A stretch of DNA of 12,122 nucleotides from JAHJRN01 sp043805355 (GTDB lineage: Bacteria > Patescibacteriota > Patescibacteriia > 2-12-FULL-60-25), in assembly GCA_043805355.1 (NCBI GenBank), contig JAZDIB010000027.1, positions 1 to 12,122 on the forward strand. Direction: 5' to 3'. The notes under the pieces are model-generated. The model ran no database searches. It saw nothing but the letters and a program-made list of their open reading frames with translations, and had not been told where the DNA came from. Of this stretch, positions 1 through 7,358 are shown piece by piece (within the stretch, counting starts at the first letter, position 1; each line of letters starts with the position of its first letter). A program made the translations under genes and the position numbers.

Positions 1-2
1 GC

Positions 3-65
3 CGCGCGGCTTCGTACCCTGATGCCGCGTACGTTCGGATCTGCAAGGCGGCGACCGTCTTCTAG
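3..65 (+). CDS. Possible 3' end of a convergent plus-strand gene (partial)
   Basis: From base 3 the plus strand is open for 20 codons and stops at TAG 63-65. The peptide ends YVRICKAATVF, and most codons end in G or C, as real genes here do. A terminator that works in both directions lies at 183-215, which is what one expects between two converging genes, and the minus-strand rodZ-like gene ends at 228. No function can be assigned from 20 residues. The stretch is short enough to be open by chance, so this is a tentative call. Bases 66-182 hold no other gene that I can see, only a GGGAGGA/TCCTCCC inverted repeat (104-128). Confidence 0.3.
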   Translation, partial: RAASYPDAAYVRICKAATVF

Positions 66-182
66 ACATCGGCTTCCATGGTCCCTGTCCCTCGCGTTCG
101 CGCGGGAGGATGGGATCTCTCTCCTCCCATGGACGACGACGTCCTCCTCGACGCGACGACGCTTTGCAGGTTCGAGCGCACG

Positions 183-215
183 AAAAACGACAGCCAACGG
201 CTGTCGTGTTTTTTT
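183..215. terminator. Bidirectional intrinsic terminator
   Basis: A perfect 9-bp stem (ACGACAGCC at 187-195, GGCTGTCGT at 199-207) with a 3-base loop. It is followed by seven T on the plus strand (209-215), and on the minus strand by the T run complementary to 183-187. It lies 12 bases past the stop of the rodZ-like gene and can end that transcript, as well as any plus-strand transcript arriving from the left edge. Confidence 0.85.
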
Positions 216-227
216 GGACATCTCGCG

Positions 228-956
228 TCACCTCGTTCCCGTCGCCGAGGTCGAGGTCGGCGTTTCGGTCACGGGACGCGGCGGCGCCGGGACGTGGTCG
301 TACGTCACGCTTCGCGTATCCGTGGCGCTGGAACCGTATCGGCGCTTCGCGACGATGGAGAGGGTGGTGAGTCCGCGCGGCACGTCGAACGAGAGCGTGA
401 AGGATCCGTCGGCCGCGACCACGGCGGGTTGGCCGTTCACGGTCACGAGCGCGCCCGGGGCCGTCTCGCCGCGCACGTCCACGCGCGGATCCGCGAGGCG
501 TTGTCCTTCCATCGGCGAGAGGATCGCGAGGGGCGGGGGTTCCTGCAGGATGCGCGCCTGCCAGACGAGGTATCCGGCCGCGAGCGCGACGAGCGCGAGG
601 AATCCGACGAACGCGACCGCCTGCGACGTCACGAAGAAGTCGCGACGCCGCACGGCACGCGGCGCGTTCACGGAACGCGTCTGGCCGACGCCCTTCCGGT
701 CCAATAGCTCTCGGTACTTCGGCAAAAAATACGCCGGTCGTCCTTCGAGCGGCACGAGCAGCGCCCGGACGTGGCGTTCCGCATATGCCGGGTCGATGAT
801 GTCCACGAGCCGTTCCTCCTCGAACGCCGTGATGACGGAGATGTGGATCTTCGTGGCGTCGGCGAGCTGTTCGCGGGTGAATCCCCGTAGCTCGCGCAAT
901 TGGCGGAGGGCGGGGCCGAATCCCACGCCGCCCACGTTCACCTGCATGAACGGCAT
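228..956 (-). CDS. RodZ-like protein: HTH, one membrane helix, Ig-like extracellular domain
   Basis: A 242-residue, single-pass membrane protein. Residues about 13-68 form a Cro/C1-type helix-turn-helix of the HTH_25 kind (ALRQLRELRGFTREQLADAT, then a recognition helix). A basic stretch (VRRRDF) precedes a membrane helix at about 110-132. Residues about 143-220 resemble the Ig-like glucodextranase-B fold common in exported bacterial proteins (SPMEG, VRGETAPGALVTVNG, DGSFTLSF). The tail is Pro/Thr-rich. RodZ links MreB filaments to the envelope in rod-shaped bacteria, and its HTH binds MreB rather than DNA. This protein has the same order, but no mreB is visible here, so the role is inferred. 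It starts 7 bp after the ftsK stop and is probably co-transcribed with it. ATG 956 has no clear Shine-Dalgarno, and an in-frame ATG at 947 is an alternative start. Confidence 0.8.
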   Translation of the reverse strand: MPFMQVNVGGVGFGPALRQLRELRGFTREQLADATKIHISVITAFEEERLVDIIDPAYAERHVRALLVPLEGRPAYFLPKYRELLDRKGVGQTRSVNAPRAVRRRDFFVTSQAVAFVGFLALVALAAGYLVWQARILQEPPPLAILSPMEGQRLADPRVDVRGETAPGALVTVNGQPAVVAADGSFTLSFDVPRGLTTLSIVAKRRYGSSATDTRSVTYDHVPAPPRPVTETPTSTSATGTR

Positions 957-963
957 AGCCGGT

Positions 964-3192
964 TCAGAAGCCGCTCGGCTCGTCGTTCCCTTCGTCGATA
1001 TCCGAGGGTGGGATGGGGACCTGCTCCATCTGCCTCGAGAACTGCACGTTCAGGATTTCGCGCGGCTTCGCCCCGTCGCCCGGCCCGATGAAGCCTTCCG
1101 TCTCGAGCAGGTCGAGAATCCTCGCGGCGCGCGCGTACCCGACCTTGAGCCGTCGCTGGAGCAGGGACGCGGACGCCTTGCCCGCGCGCAGGATCTCCTC
1201 CTTCGCGTCCGGGAGCATCGGATCCGTGTCGTCCTCGACCGGGATGCCGTTCGTGAACCTCGTCTCGGTGCTGTTCGCCCGTTCGATGATCGAGAGGTCG
1301 TAGTCCGCCGGTTCGTACCGCGACTTCAGGAACTCCACGACGCGCTTGATCTCGTCGTCCGACACGAACGCGCCCTGCACGCGCTTGGGCGTCGTGAGTT
1401 CCGCCGTCGAGAAGAGCATGTCGCCGCGGCCGAGCAGTTTCTCCGCACCGATCTGGTCCAGGATGGTCCGCGAGTCCGTGGAGGACGCGACCGCGAACGC
1501 GATGCGCGCCGGGATGTTGGCCTTGATGAGCCCTGTGATGACGTCGACCGAGGGCCGCTGCGTCGCGAGCACGAGGTGGATGCCGACGGCGCGCGACATC
1601 TGCGCGAGCCGGACGATGGCTCCCTCGACTTCGGCCATCGCCGTCATCATGAGGTCCGCGAGCTCGTCCACGACGATGACCAGGTTCGGGATCTTCTCCT
1701 CGGCCTTCGCGTTGTAGCTGCCGAGGTCGCGCGCGCCGAACTTCGCGAGGACGTCGAAGCGGCGGTCCATCTCGCGCAATGCCCACTTGAGCGTGTTCAC
1801 CGTCTTCTCGACGTCCGTGATGACGGGCACGACGAGATGCGGGACGCCGTTGTAGACCGGGAGCTCGACGCGTTTCGGGTCTACGAGCACGACCTTCAGG
1901 TCGTCCGGCCCGTTCGAGAACAGGAGCGACATCAGGAGCGTGTTGAGGCACACGGATTTGCCGGAACCAGTCGCGCCGGCGACGAGGATGTGCGGCATGC
2001 GGCCGAGGTCCGCGACCCACGGCTTGCCCGAGACGTCCTTGCCGAGCGTGAAGGTGAGGTTCGTGCGGCGCTCGCGCCATTCGCGCGATTCAAGGATCTC
2101 GCGCAGGCCGACCGTCGCGATGGTCTGGTTCGGGACCTCGATGCCGACGAGCGACTTGCCCGGGATAGGCGCCTCGATGCGGATGGGATGCGCCGCGAGC
2201 GCGAGCGCGAGGTCGTTGTGCAGCGCCGTAATCTTGGTGAGGCGCACGCCTTCGGACGGCTTCAGCGTGAACTGCGTCACGGTCGGCCCGACCGAGACCT
2301 CGGCCATCTCCACCGGGATGCCGAAATGCTCGAGCGTCCGCTGGATGACCGCCTTGTTGTGCTCGATATCGCCGGAGGTCGGCTTCTGGTCGCGCTTCGT
2401 GAGGAGCTCAACCGGAATCTCGACGCGCGGACGTCGCTTGCGCGGCTTCGGCGGCGGGGCGACGGCTCGCTCCGTGGCGGCGGTCGCGCCGTCGACCGTC
2501 TCGTCCATGACCTCCTCGTCGACGGATGGCACGACCGGCGAGGCCTGGCCGGTCAGGTGCCCGACATCCGGAATCATGATGCTGTCGCGGACCGCCTGCT
2601 CACGTCGCGCGGACATGCGCCCGGCCAGCCACCGGAAGGGCGCGATGATCGCGAGGCCGATACGCTTCAGGAGGTTCAGGAGCATGGCGAGGAGCGAGAC
2701 GACACGACGCAGGGAGGTGTTGAAGATGAGGAGGAGCGACACGACGAAGAGCGCCGCGAAGAGCGTCCCGGCCCCGAAGAGGCCGAAGAGCCCGATGAGC
2801 GGGTCCGCGACGAGCATGCCGATCTTGCCGCCGGCCGCGTCGAGCGCGTCGGATGCCGCGAGCGAGCCCGCGAACGCCCCGACGTGCACGAGCGGGTTCA
2901 ACGACAGGAAGAACAGGATGAACCCGACGTAGTTCGTCGCCTTCATGGGCAGACGCGCCGGCGAGAGCATGTGGTATCCGATGGCGATGAGGAAGAACGG
3001 CAACACGAGCCGCTCCCAGCCGAACACGTGCGCGACCGCCTGGTCGAGCGTCACGCCGATGCGGCCCGCGAGGTCGAACAGCGCGAGGAGCAGGAGCGCA
3101 GCGAGGACGAACACGACGACCGTCAAGACGCCCTTCCGCGTCTCCGCGTCGAGCGACAGGTCGAGTTTGAAGGGTTTTCGGCGGCGTGGCAT
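964..3192 (-). CDS. ftsK: DNA translocase FtsK/SpoIIIE
   Basis: A 742-residue, septum-located DNA pump that clears and resolves chromosome ends at division. The N-terminus (about 22-185) holds several hydrophobic segments forming the membrane anchor. An acidic then basic Pro-rich linker (about 205-258) follows. The alpha/beta motor part starts near VEIPVELL (257). Walker A is GATGSGKS (406-413) and Walker B is LVIVVDE (504-510). The conserved ATQRPSVDVITGLIKANIPARI-type segment spans 543-564. Residues about 658-715 are the winged-helix gamma domain (EEILRAGKASASLLQRRLKVGYARAARILDLLE), which reads KOPS-type orienting sequences. The length suits a SpoIIIE-type protein rather than the long-linker E. 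coli form. The family is certain. ATG 3192 is preceded not by a Shine-Dalgarno but by GATAAT (minus strand, 3198-3203) only 5 bases away, so the mRNA may have almost no leader. The rodZ-like gene follows at once. Confidence 0.97.
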   Translation of the reverse strand: MPRRRKPFKLDLSLDAETRKGVLTVVVFVLAALLLLALFDLAGRIGVTLDQAVAHVFGWERLVLPFFLIAIGYHMLSPARLPMKATNYVGFILFFLSLNPLVHVGAFAGSLAASDALDAAGGKIGMLVADPLIGLFGLFGAGTLFAALFVVSLLLIFNTSLRRVVSLLAMLLNLLKRIGLAIIAPFRWLAGRMSARREQAVRDSIMIPDVGHLTGQASPVVPSVDEEVMDETVDGATAATERAVAPPPKPRKRRPRVEIPVELLTKRDQKPTSGDIEHNKAVIQRTLEHFGIPVEMAEVSVGPTVTQFTLKPSEGVRLTKITALHNDLALALAAHPIRIEAPIPGKSLVGIEVPNQTIATVGLREILESREWRERRTNLTFTLGKDVSGKPWVADLGRMPHILVAGATGSGKSVCLNTLLMSLLFSNGPDDLKVVLVDPKRVELPVYNGVPHLVVPVITDVEKTVNTLKWALREMDRRFDVLAKFGARDLGSYNAKAEEKIPNLVIVVDELADLMMTAMAEVEGAIVRLAQMSRAVGIHLVLATQRPSVDVITGLIKANIPARIAFAVASSTDSRTILDQIGAEKLLGRGDMLFSTAELTTPKRVQGAFVSDDEIKRVVEFLKSRYEPADYDLSIIERANSTETRFTNGIPVEDDTDPMLPDAKEEILRAGKASASLLQRRLKVGYARAARILDLLETEGFIGPGDGAKPREILNVQFSRQMEQVPIPPSDIDEGNDEPSGF

Positions 3193-3258
3193 GGGGAATT
3201 ATCGGTATCCTAGCGGGAAAACCACCAGAAGTCACGCAAACGGACACCTCCCTTTTCT

Positions 3259-3330
3259 GTCATTCCCGCGGAGGCTACGTGCCGACGGCGGGAAACCCTC
3301 CGGAGGGATTCCTGCCTCCGCAGGAATGAC
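3259..3330. repeat. 72-bp palindromic repeat, intergenic copy
   Basis: The outer arms are 17 bp (3259-3275 and 3314-3330, one mismatch, starting GTCATTCC). The centre holds a second, perfect palindrome, CCCTCCGGAGGG (3296-3307). It matches the element inside leuS (11727-11798) at the same length, with about 62 of 72 bases identical. Read on the minus strand in the frame used in leuS, it has no stop codon and encodes a peptide starting VIPAEAGIPPEGF and ending GND. It sits between ftsK and the small coiled-coil gene, where it could fold into a long hairpin in RNA. GTCATTCC...GGAATGAC palindromes are widespread repeat families in bacteria, and the VIPAEAG peptide is a familiar translation of them. 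Confidence 0.9.
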
Positions 3331-3355
3331 AAGAACAACACATAAACTCTAAGAC

Positions 3356-3381
3356 TAAAAGGACGGGGGGATGACCCCCCG
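3356..3381 (-). terminator. Intrinsic terminator after the small coiled-coil gene
   Basis: On the minus strand a perfect 7-bp G/C stem (CGGGGGG / CCCCCCG, plus-strand 3364-3381) with a 4-base loop is followed by GTCC and four T (complement of 3357-3360). The T run is short and offset, so it may be leaky. It lies 24 bases beyond the stop of the 82-residue gene. Confidence 0.65.
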
Positions 3382-3405
3382 CCCCGACCGTCTCCTGATC
3401 ATCGA

Positions 3406-3654
3406 CTACGGCCTGCTGTACACGATACTCCCGTGGACCGCATCGAGCCTGCCGTTGAGATAGTCCTTCGTGACCATGGTCGCTTCGATGTTCGCGACCC
3501 TGCTCTTGAGGGATCCGACGTCTGACTCCACCGTACCGAGTTGATGCTCCACCGTACCGAGTCGATGTTCCACCGAATCGAATCGCTGATCGACGCGCGT
3601 CGAAAATTCCGAGATAGCTTCTAAGACGTCCTGTATCGTGGGTTCTTTCGTCAT
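3406..3654 (-). CDS. Small coiled-coil protein, unknown function
   Basis: An 82-residue protein that I do not recognise. Almost all of it is predicted amphipathic helix. Residues about 28-62 run in heptads (VEHRLGT, VEHQLGT, VESDVGS, LKSRVAN, IEATMVT), with V/L/I at the core positions. This suggests a parallel coiled-coil trimer or dimer. Two heptads are encoded by a near-exact 21-bp tandem duplication. There is no signal peptide or membrane segment, so it is probably cytoplasmic. Similar short heptad-rich proteins are often listed as hypothetical in Patescibacteria. The start at ATG 3654 is supported by a TATAAT box 18 bases upstream. The Shine-Dalgarno is weak (GAAGAA). It stands as its own unit between recA and the ftsK repeat region, with its own terminator. 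Confidence 0.7.
   Translation of the reverse strand: MTKEPTIQDVLEAISEFSTRVDQRFDSVEHRLGTVEHQLGTVESDVGSLKSRVANIEATMVTKDYLNGRLDAVHGSIVYSRP
3528..3590 (-). repeat. 21-bp tandem repeat encoding coiled-coil heptads
   Basis: Units at 3528-3548 and 3549-3569 share CCACCGTACCGAGT.GATG, differing at about three positions. A third, diverged unit covers 3570-3590. Each unit encodes exactly one heptad of the small coiled-coil protein, so gain or loss of a unit keeps both frame and heptad register. Confidence 0.75.
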
Positions 3655-3672
3655 ATCGATTCTTCGTCTTTG

Positions 3673-3678
3673 ATTATA
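3673..3678 (-). promoter_or_regulatory. -10 box for the small coiled-coil gene
   Basis: The minus strand reads GTTATAATC, a perfect TATAAT, ending 18 bases before ATG 3654. The place for a -35 box lies inside the GC-rich end of recA and shows no TTGACA-like sequence, so the promoter is only half supported. A transcript from here would have a leader of about 12 bases. Confidence 0.45.
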
Positions 3679-3684
3679 ACACCC

Positions 3685-4767
3685 CTACACGTCCTCCGGC
3701 GGCGGGACTTCGTCGGCTTCTGGCCCCTCCGGCGGCCGTGCCGTGCCGTTCGCCGTGTCCTCCCGCGACTGCCAGGCCTCGATGGCTTTCTCCCGGATCT
3801 CGGCGATAAGCTCCGGCTGTTCGCGCAGGCCCGCTTTCGCGTTCTCGCGTCCCATGCCGAGCTTCACCTCGCCGTAGCTGTAGGAATTGCCGCTCTTCTT
3901 CACGATGCCGAGCTCCGTGCCGACGTCGATGAGGTCACCGACGATGGAGATGCCCTCGTTGTACATGATGTCGAACTCGCACGTGCGGAACGGCGCCGCG
4001 ACCTTGTTCTTCACGATCTTCGCCTTCACGCGGTTGCCGATGATGCGCTCCCCCATCTTGATCTGGGCGCTGCGCCGGACCTCGATACGGACCGACGTGT
4101 AGAACTTCAGGGCGAGGCCGCCGGTGGTCGTCTCCGGGTTGCCGTACACGACGCCGATCTTCTGCCGAATCTGGTTGATGAAGATGACCGTCGCCTTGGA
4201 TCGAGAGATGATGGCCGTAAGCTTGCGGAGCGCCTGGCTCATGAGGCGCGCCTGGAGCCCCATGTGCGAGTCCCCCATCTCACCTTCGAGCTCGGCCTTG
4301 GGCGTGAGCGCCGCGACCGAGTCGACGACGATGACGTCCACCGCATTCGACCGCACGAGCGTCTCCACGATATCGAGCGCCTGCTCCCCGTTGTCCGGCT
4401 GCGAAATGAGGAGTTCGTCGATGTTCACGCCAATCTTGCGGGCGTAGTCCGGGTCGAGCGCATGTTCCGCGTCCACGAACGCCGCGATGCCGCCCTTCTT
4501 CTGGATCTCCGCGACGACATGCTGCGCAAGCGTGGTCTTGCCGGATGCTTCCGGTCCGTAGATCTCGATGATGCGTCCGCGCGGCACGCCCATGACCCCG
4601 AGCGCGAGGTCGAGGGAGAGGCACCCGGTCGGGATGGCATCCACCTCCATCTTCTTCGCTTCTCCGAGCCGCATGATGGCCCCCTCACCGAACCGTTCCT
4701 TGATCTGGTCGATCGCCTCCTGCGCCGCGAGCCTGCGCTCGTCCCGCTCATCGTGTTTCTTGGCCAT
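3685..4767 (-). CDS. recA: Recombinase RecA
   Basis: A 360-residue DNA strand-exchange ATPase and SOS co-protease. The Walker A motif is GPEASGKT (71-78) and the Walker B is VIVVD (145-149). Loop L1 lies around EGEMGDSHMGLQARLMSQAL (161-180), and L2 around INQIRQKIGVVYGNPETTTGG (197-217). The C-terminus is acidic and Pro-rich (PPEGPEADEVPPPEDV), as usual for RecA. The start is placed at ATG 4767 (MAKKHDERDE), which matches the normal RecA N-terminus. The frame stays open 18 codons further, to an ATG at 4821, but those residues (MVMSHLRGYRTK) are not RecA-like and would overlap the regulatory region. There is no clear Shine-Dalgarno. It stands alone: the gene upstream ends at a strong terminator, and the gene downstream has its own -10 box. 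A GTTC-N7-GTTC element lies 11 bases upstream of the start. Confidence 0.97.
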   Translation of the reverse strand: MAKKHDERDERRLAAQEAIDQIKERFGEGAIMRLGEAKKMEVDAIPTGCLSLDLALGVMGVPRGRIIEIYGPEASGKTTLAQHVVAEIQKKGGIAAFVDAEHALDPDYARKIGVNIDELLISQPDNGEQALDIVETLVRSNAVDVIVVDSVAALTPKAELEGEMGDSHMGLQARLMSQALRKLTAIISRSKATVIFINQIRQKIGVVYGNPETTTGGLALKFYTSVRIEVRRSAQIKMGERIIGNRVKAKIVKNKVAAPFRTCEFDIMYNEGISIVGDLIDVGTELGIVKKSGNSYSYGEVKLGMGRENAKAGLREQPELIAEIREKAIEAWQSREDTANGTARPPEGPEADEVPPPEDV

Positions 4768-4778
4768 AATATGATAGT

Positions 4779-4796
4779 GTTCTATTTTCGTTCTAT
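4779..4796. promoter_or_regulatory. Candidate LexA/SOS operator upstream of recA
   Basis: The plus strand carries GTTCTAT TTTC GTTCTAT, a perfect 7-bp direct repeat with an 11-bp period. It gives an exact GTTC-N7-GTTC (GAAC-N7-GAAC in the recA direction). This is the LexA recognition form known from Alphaproteobacteria, unlike the inverted repeats of E. coli (CTGT-N8-ACAG) or Bacillus (GAAC-N4-GTTC). It lies 11-29 bases before the recA start, where it would cover the promoter. The function is inferred from position and sequence only, and no lexA is present in the window. Confidence 0.5.
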
Positions 4797-4847
4797 ATCC
4801 TCTCAAATGGGACATTACCATGCAAGAGGGTAAATGGGGATAACCCC

Positions 4848-4877
4848 GTGAAGAAAAGACGCCTCACGGGAGGCGTC
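4848..4877 (-). terminator. Intrinsic terminator after the M23 peptidase gene
   Basis: A perfect 7-bp stem (GACGCCT 4858-4864, AGGCGTC 4871-4877), extendable by one C-G pair, is followed on the minus strand by TTTTCTTC. It ends the M23 transcript 20 bases after its stop and isolates recA from it. A second small hairpin (GAGGC/GCCTC, 4886-4899) overlaps the stop codon. Confidence 0.85.
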
Positions 4878-4897
4878 GAGCTGAAGAGGCTCCGGCC

Positions 4898-6799
4898 TCA
4901 TGGGATGGCCTGGACGCTCCCATTCTTATAGAGAGGTCCAGTGCCGTTTGAGACCATCGCGTATGGGATGTCGCCGCCCGGGCCGGTCAGCGTGACCGTG
5001 CCGATGGTGGACCCGTGTCCGCCCGTCGGATCATAGGACATGTCGCCCCACCACCGGCCGTCCGGCAGATGGACCGTAAAGAGCAATCCGACCGTGCCGC
5101 TCGGTGCGTCGAGGAGGCATTCGAGGATTCCATCGCCCGACACCGTATCGGGACAGAGGGCGAACGTGGATGGGATCCAATCGTAGAAGGCGGGGCCGGG
5201 CGGGTTCCACATGCCCTGGAATGCGTTCAGTCCGGACAGGATGGGGCCGTCGTACCGGAAGCGGACCTTGCCGATAGGGACGTCCGTCACCGGAATGTCG
5301 ACCGCATCGCCGCCGCATCCTCCATCTCCGGTCGACGCGCTCCCGCCGTGGCCGCCATGGCTCGTTGTCGTTCCGGAGCCGCCCTGTCCTCCGTCGGGAA
5401 CGGGGATGTTGCCGCCCGCATCTCCGCCGCCGACTCCTCCCCCACCCGGCGTGGGCGTTGGACAGTCGTCGATGCAGGAGGAGGGGTGCATGCAGACATG
5501 GATGAGATCTGGCGTGATGATGGGGCCGCGCGGTCCGGCGACCAGGTCGATGACGCTCTCCGGGATGACGACAATGCGCTCTTCACGATATCCGAGGGCG
5601 AGGAATGTCGCCCAGTCGTAGATCGGCAGGCGCCGGCCGGCGGCCACGACGCTCACTTCGTTTGAGGCGTCGGATTTCACGAGCGACCCGTCCCGCATGA
5701 TGCGGAATCCCAAATCGTCCGTATAGGCAAAGAGGTCGTCGCGTTGGCTTGACGGCCACACGATGATTTCCGCGTCCGTCCATCCCCAGGAACGGAAGGC
5801 CTCGTACGTGATGTACGCCCAGCGCGATGAGCCGTCGCCGAACTCGGCGGCTTCATAGACCGTCGACGCGTCGTCGAACTTTATGGCCCAGTTGTAGGCG
5901 CGCGGCGAGACGAAGTCGTCCCCCGGCTCTAGGCATGCGAGCTCCGCGTCGGAGATGTCGATAGCCCGTTCATGCAGGCGTTCCCGCGCGAAGGTCTCTG
6001 CCGGGATGGCGTGCCGGACTCCGTCCTCATCGAGCATCCACGGGCCTCCGTCTCCGTCTAGGACGACTGTGCCTCCCGGATGCCAGCGTGTCGACCCGTC
6101 GCCGGACGTGAGGTCCGAGAGGAACAGCGTCGGATCCGCGAACCATTTTCTCTGGCTCGGGTCGCCGTCGTAGCCGCGGAACCAGCTCGTGTCCGTGTCC
6201 TTCGCTTGCTGCGCCGTCTGCAGGCGGACACCGAGATGCAGATGCTCCGCGCCGTCGCCGTTATGAGCGCCGTCGTCGACGTATCCGATGACGTCGGCCG
6301 GGTTCACCGTATCGCCGTCGCGGATGTCGAGGATGCCGGTCGTCCCGTTCCGATCCGACGACATGCGGAGATGCCCGTAGACCGTGAGGAACGAGGAGAC
6401 CGTGACGGTCTCGCCCATCCCGTTCACGAACGGCGCGGGCAAGGCGAGACGATGCTCGATGACGACGACGAGACGTCCGTATCCCGTCGCGGGGCGATAG
6501 ACGCGGACCGTGCCGCAGGCGACCGGATGGATCGCCGTCCCCTCATCGTAGCCGATGTCGTGGCCGAGGTGATTGCCGTCCACGTAGAACGTCCGGCCGG
6601 CGTAGACGTTGACCATGTCGCTCGGCACCGTCGGATAGCGGGCGCCATCCACAGTGCACTGGACCGGGCCCGACAGGTCGTCTTCCGCGCTCGCAATCGA
6701 GGGCGGTGCGACGGGGTCTGCGACGCAGGCGGACGGAGCCGCCACAGCCGCAATGAGAATGCCGAATACCATGAAGCGCAGGAAAGCTGTGCCATCCAT
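4898..6799 (-). CDS. Secreted M23 (LytM-type) metallopeptidase with repeats and unusual C-terminal domain
   Basis: A 633-residue exported protein. The N-terminus is a signal sequence (VFGILIAAVAAPSAC). Cys25 might be a lipid anchor, but the lipobox is poor (Pro at -3). The zinc-peptidase core carries the full M23 set: H-x-G-x-D at 77-81 (HLGHD), YGHL with His143, and HLH at 186-188. M23 enzymes cut peptidoglycan peptide bridges. Residues about 240-425 contain two or three degenerate repeats of the type RIMRDGSLVK...GRRLPIYDWATFLALGYREERIVVI. A Cys cluster (C436, C442, C446) and a Gly/Pro-rich linker (about 448-498) lead to a beta-rich, Trp/Gly-rich domain (about 505-633) that I do not recognise and that may bind a surface polymer. 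ATG 6799 is supported by AGAGG 6 bases upstream. It is a single-gene unit ending in a terminator. Confidence 0.85.
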   Translation of the reverse strand: MDGTAFLRFMVFGILIAAVAAPSACVADPVAPPSIASAEDDLSGPVQCTVDGARYPTVPSDMVNVYAGRTFYVDGNHLGHDIGYDEGTAIHPVACGTVRVYRPATGYGRLVVVIEHRLALPAPFVNGMGETVTVSSFLTVYGHLRMSSDRNGTTGILDIRDGDTVNPADVIGYVDDGAHNGDGAEHLHLGVRLQTAQQAKDTDTSWFRGYDGDPSQRKWFADPTLFLSDLTSGDGSTRWHPGGTVVLDGDGGPWMLDEDGVRHAIPAETFARERLHERAIDISDAELACLEPGDDFVSPRAYNWAIKFDDASTVYEAAEFGDGSSRWAYITYEAFRSWGWTDAEIIVWPSSQRDDLFAYTDDLGFRIMRDGSLVKSDASNEVSVVAAGRRLPIYDWATFLALGYREERIVVIPESVIDLVAGPRGPIITPDLIHVCMHPSSCIDDCPTPTPGGGGVGGGDAGGNIPVPDGGQGGSGTTTSHGGHGGSASTGDGGCGGDAVDIPVTDVPIGKVRFRYDGPILSGLNAFQGMWNPPGPAFYDWIPSTFALCPDTVSGDGILECLLDAPSGTVGLLFTVHLPDGRWWGDMSYDPTGGHGSTIGTVTLTGPGGDIPYAMVSNGTGPLYKNGSVQAIP

Positions 6800-7324
6800 G
6801 ACGAACCTCTTCAGTTATCCAAGGTGCTCCCGGCAAACGCCGAGGGGACCATCGAACCGCACCGTGCGGAACGCCGTCCCGTCCTTGCCGGTATGCATCG
6901 CGGCGAGGACGGACGCGGCCTTCGATCGGAATTGCGGCAGGGAAGGAGACGGACGAGTCGTATGATGTCGTCGACACTGACCGGAACGGGACCTGGACGA
7001 CGTCTTGGCAGGGTGCCGTGGCGGAATGCATGCGGGCATTGTGCCCTCTTCCACCAAAGCTCCCCACCCTTCGCGACGGCGCTGGCGCGACGTGCGGCTT
7101 GTGCGGCTTCAACATTGCCGGTCGAGGATCGCGATGGTCAGTTTCCTCCTCGTGTCCATCTCCGATCCAGTCGCCAGACCAGATCGGGGCGCATGACAGG
7201 GCCGCTTCTCTCCCTGCCCGCGCCCGGGCACATGACCATCCTGATCCTCGACGGCGTTCCTCGCCGCGGAACCTATCCGTCTCCTTCGTCTGTCGAGGTG
7301 CGGGCTGTTCTTCCCACACTATCC

Positions 7325-7352
7325 AGTATGAGAGGTTTAGGAATCGCGTCAA
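7325..7352 (-). promoter_or_regulatory. Possible promoter upstream of the M23 gene
   Basis: The minus strand has TTGACG (plus-strand 7347-7352), a 16-base spacer, and CATACT (7325-7330). These match the -35 and -10 consensus at 5 and 4 of 6 positions. It would start transcription near 7318 and leave a leader of about 520 bases before ATG 6799, unusually long for this compact genome. A nearer, unseen promoter is possible. Confidence 0.35.
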
Positions 7353-7358
7353 AAATAC

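Noticed and set aside
22..3213. Plus-strand open frame of 1063 codons across rodZ-like and ftsK
   Set aside because: It is antisense to two certain genes. Its product is Arg/Asp/Glu/His-rich without any domain, as expected from the mirror frame of GC-rich coding DNA.
4768..4821. Upstream ATG for recA at 4821
   Set aside because: The added residues are unlike any RecA N-terminus and overlap the AT-rich regulatory stretch.
3670..4833. Plus-strand open frame of 387 codons opposite recA
   Set aside because: It mirrors recA over its whole length, has biased composition and no ribosome site or family motif.
6543..7352. Minus-strand frame of 269 codons running from the empty region into the M23 gene
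   Set aside because: It enters the M23 gene in the wrong frame, and the upstream half (Arg/Ser/Pro-rich) shows no fold or motif.
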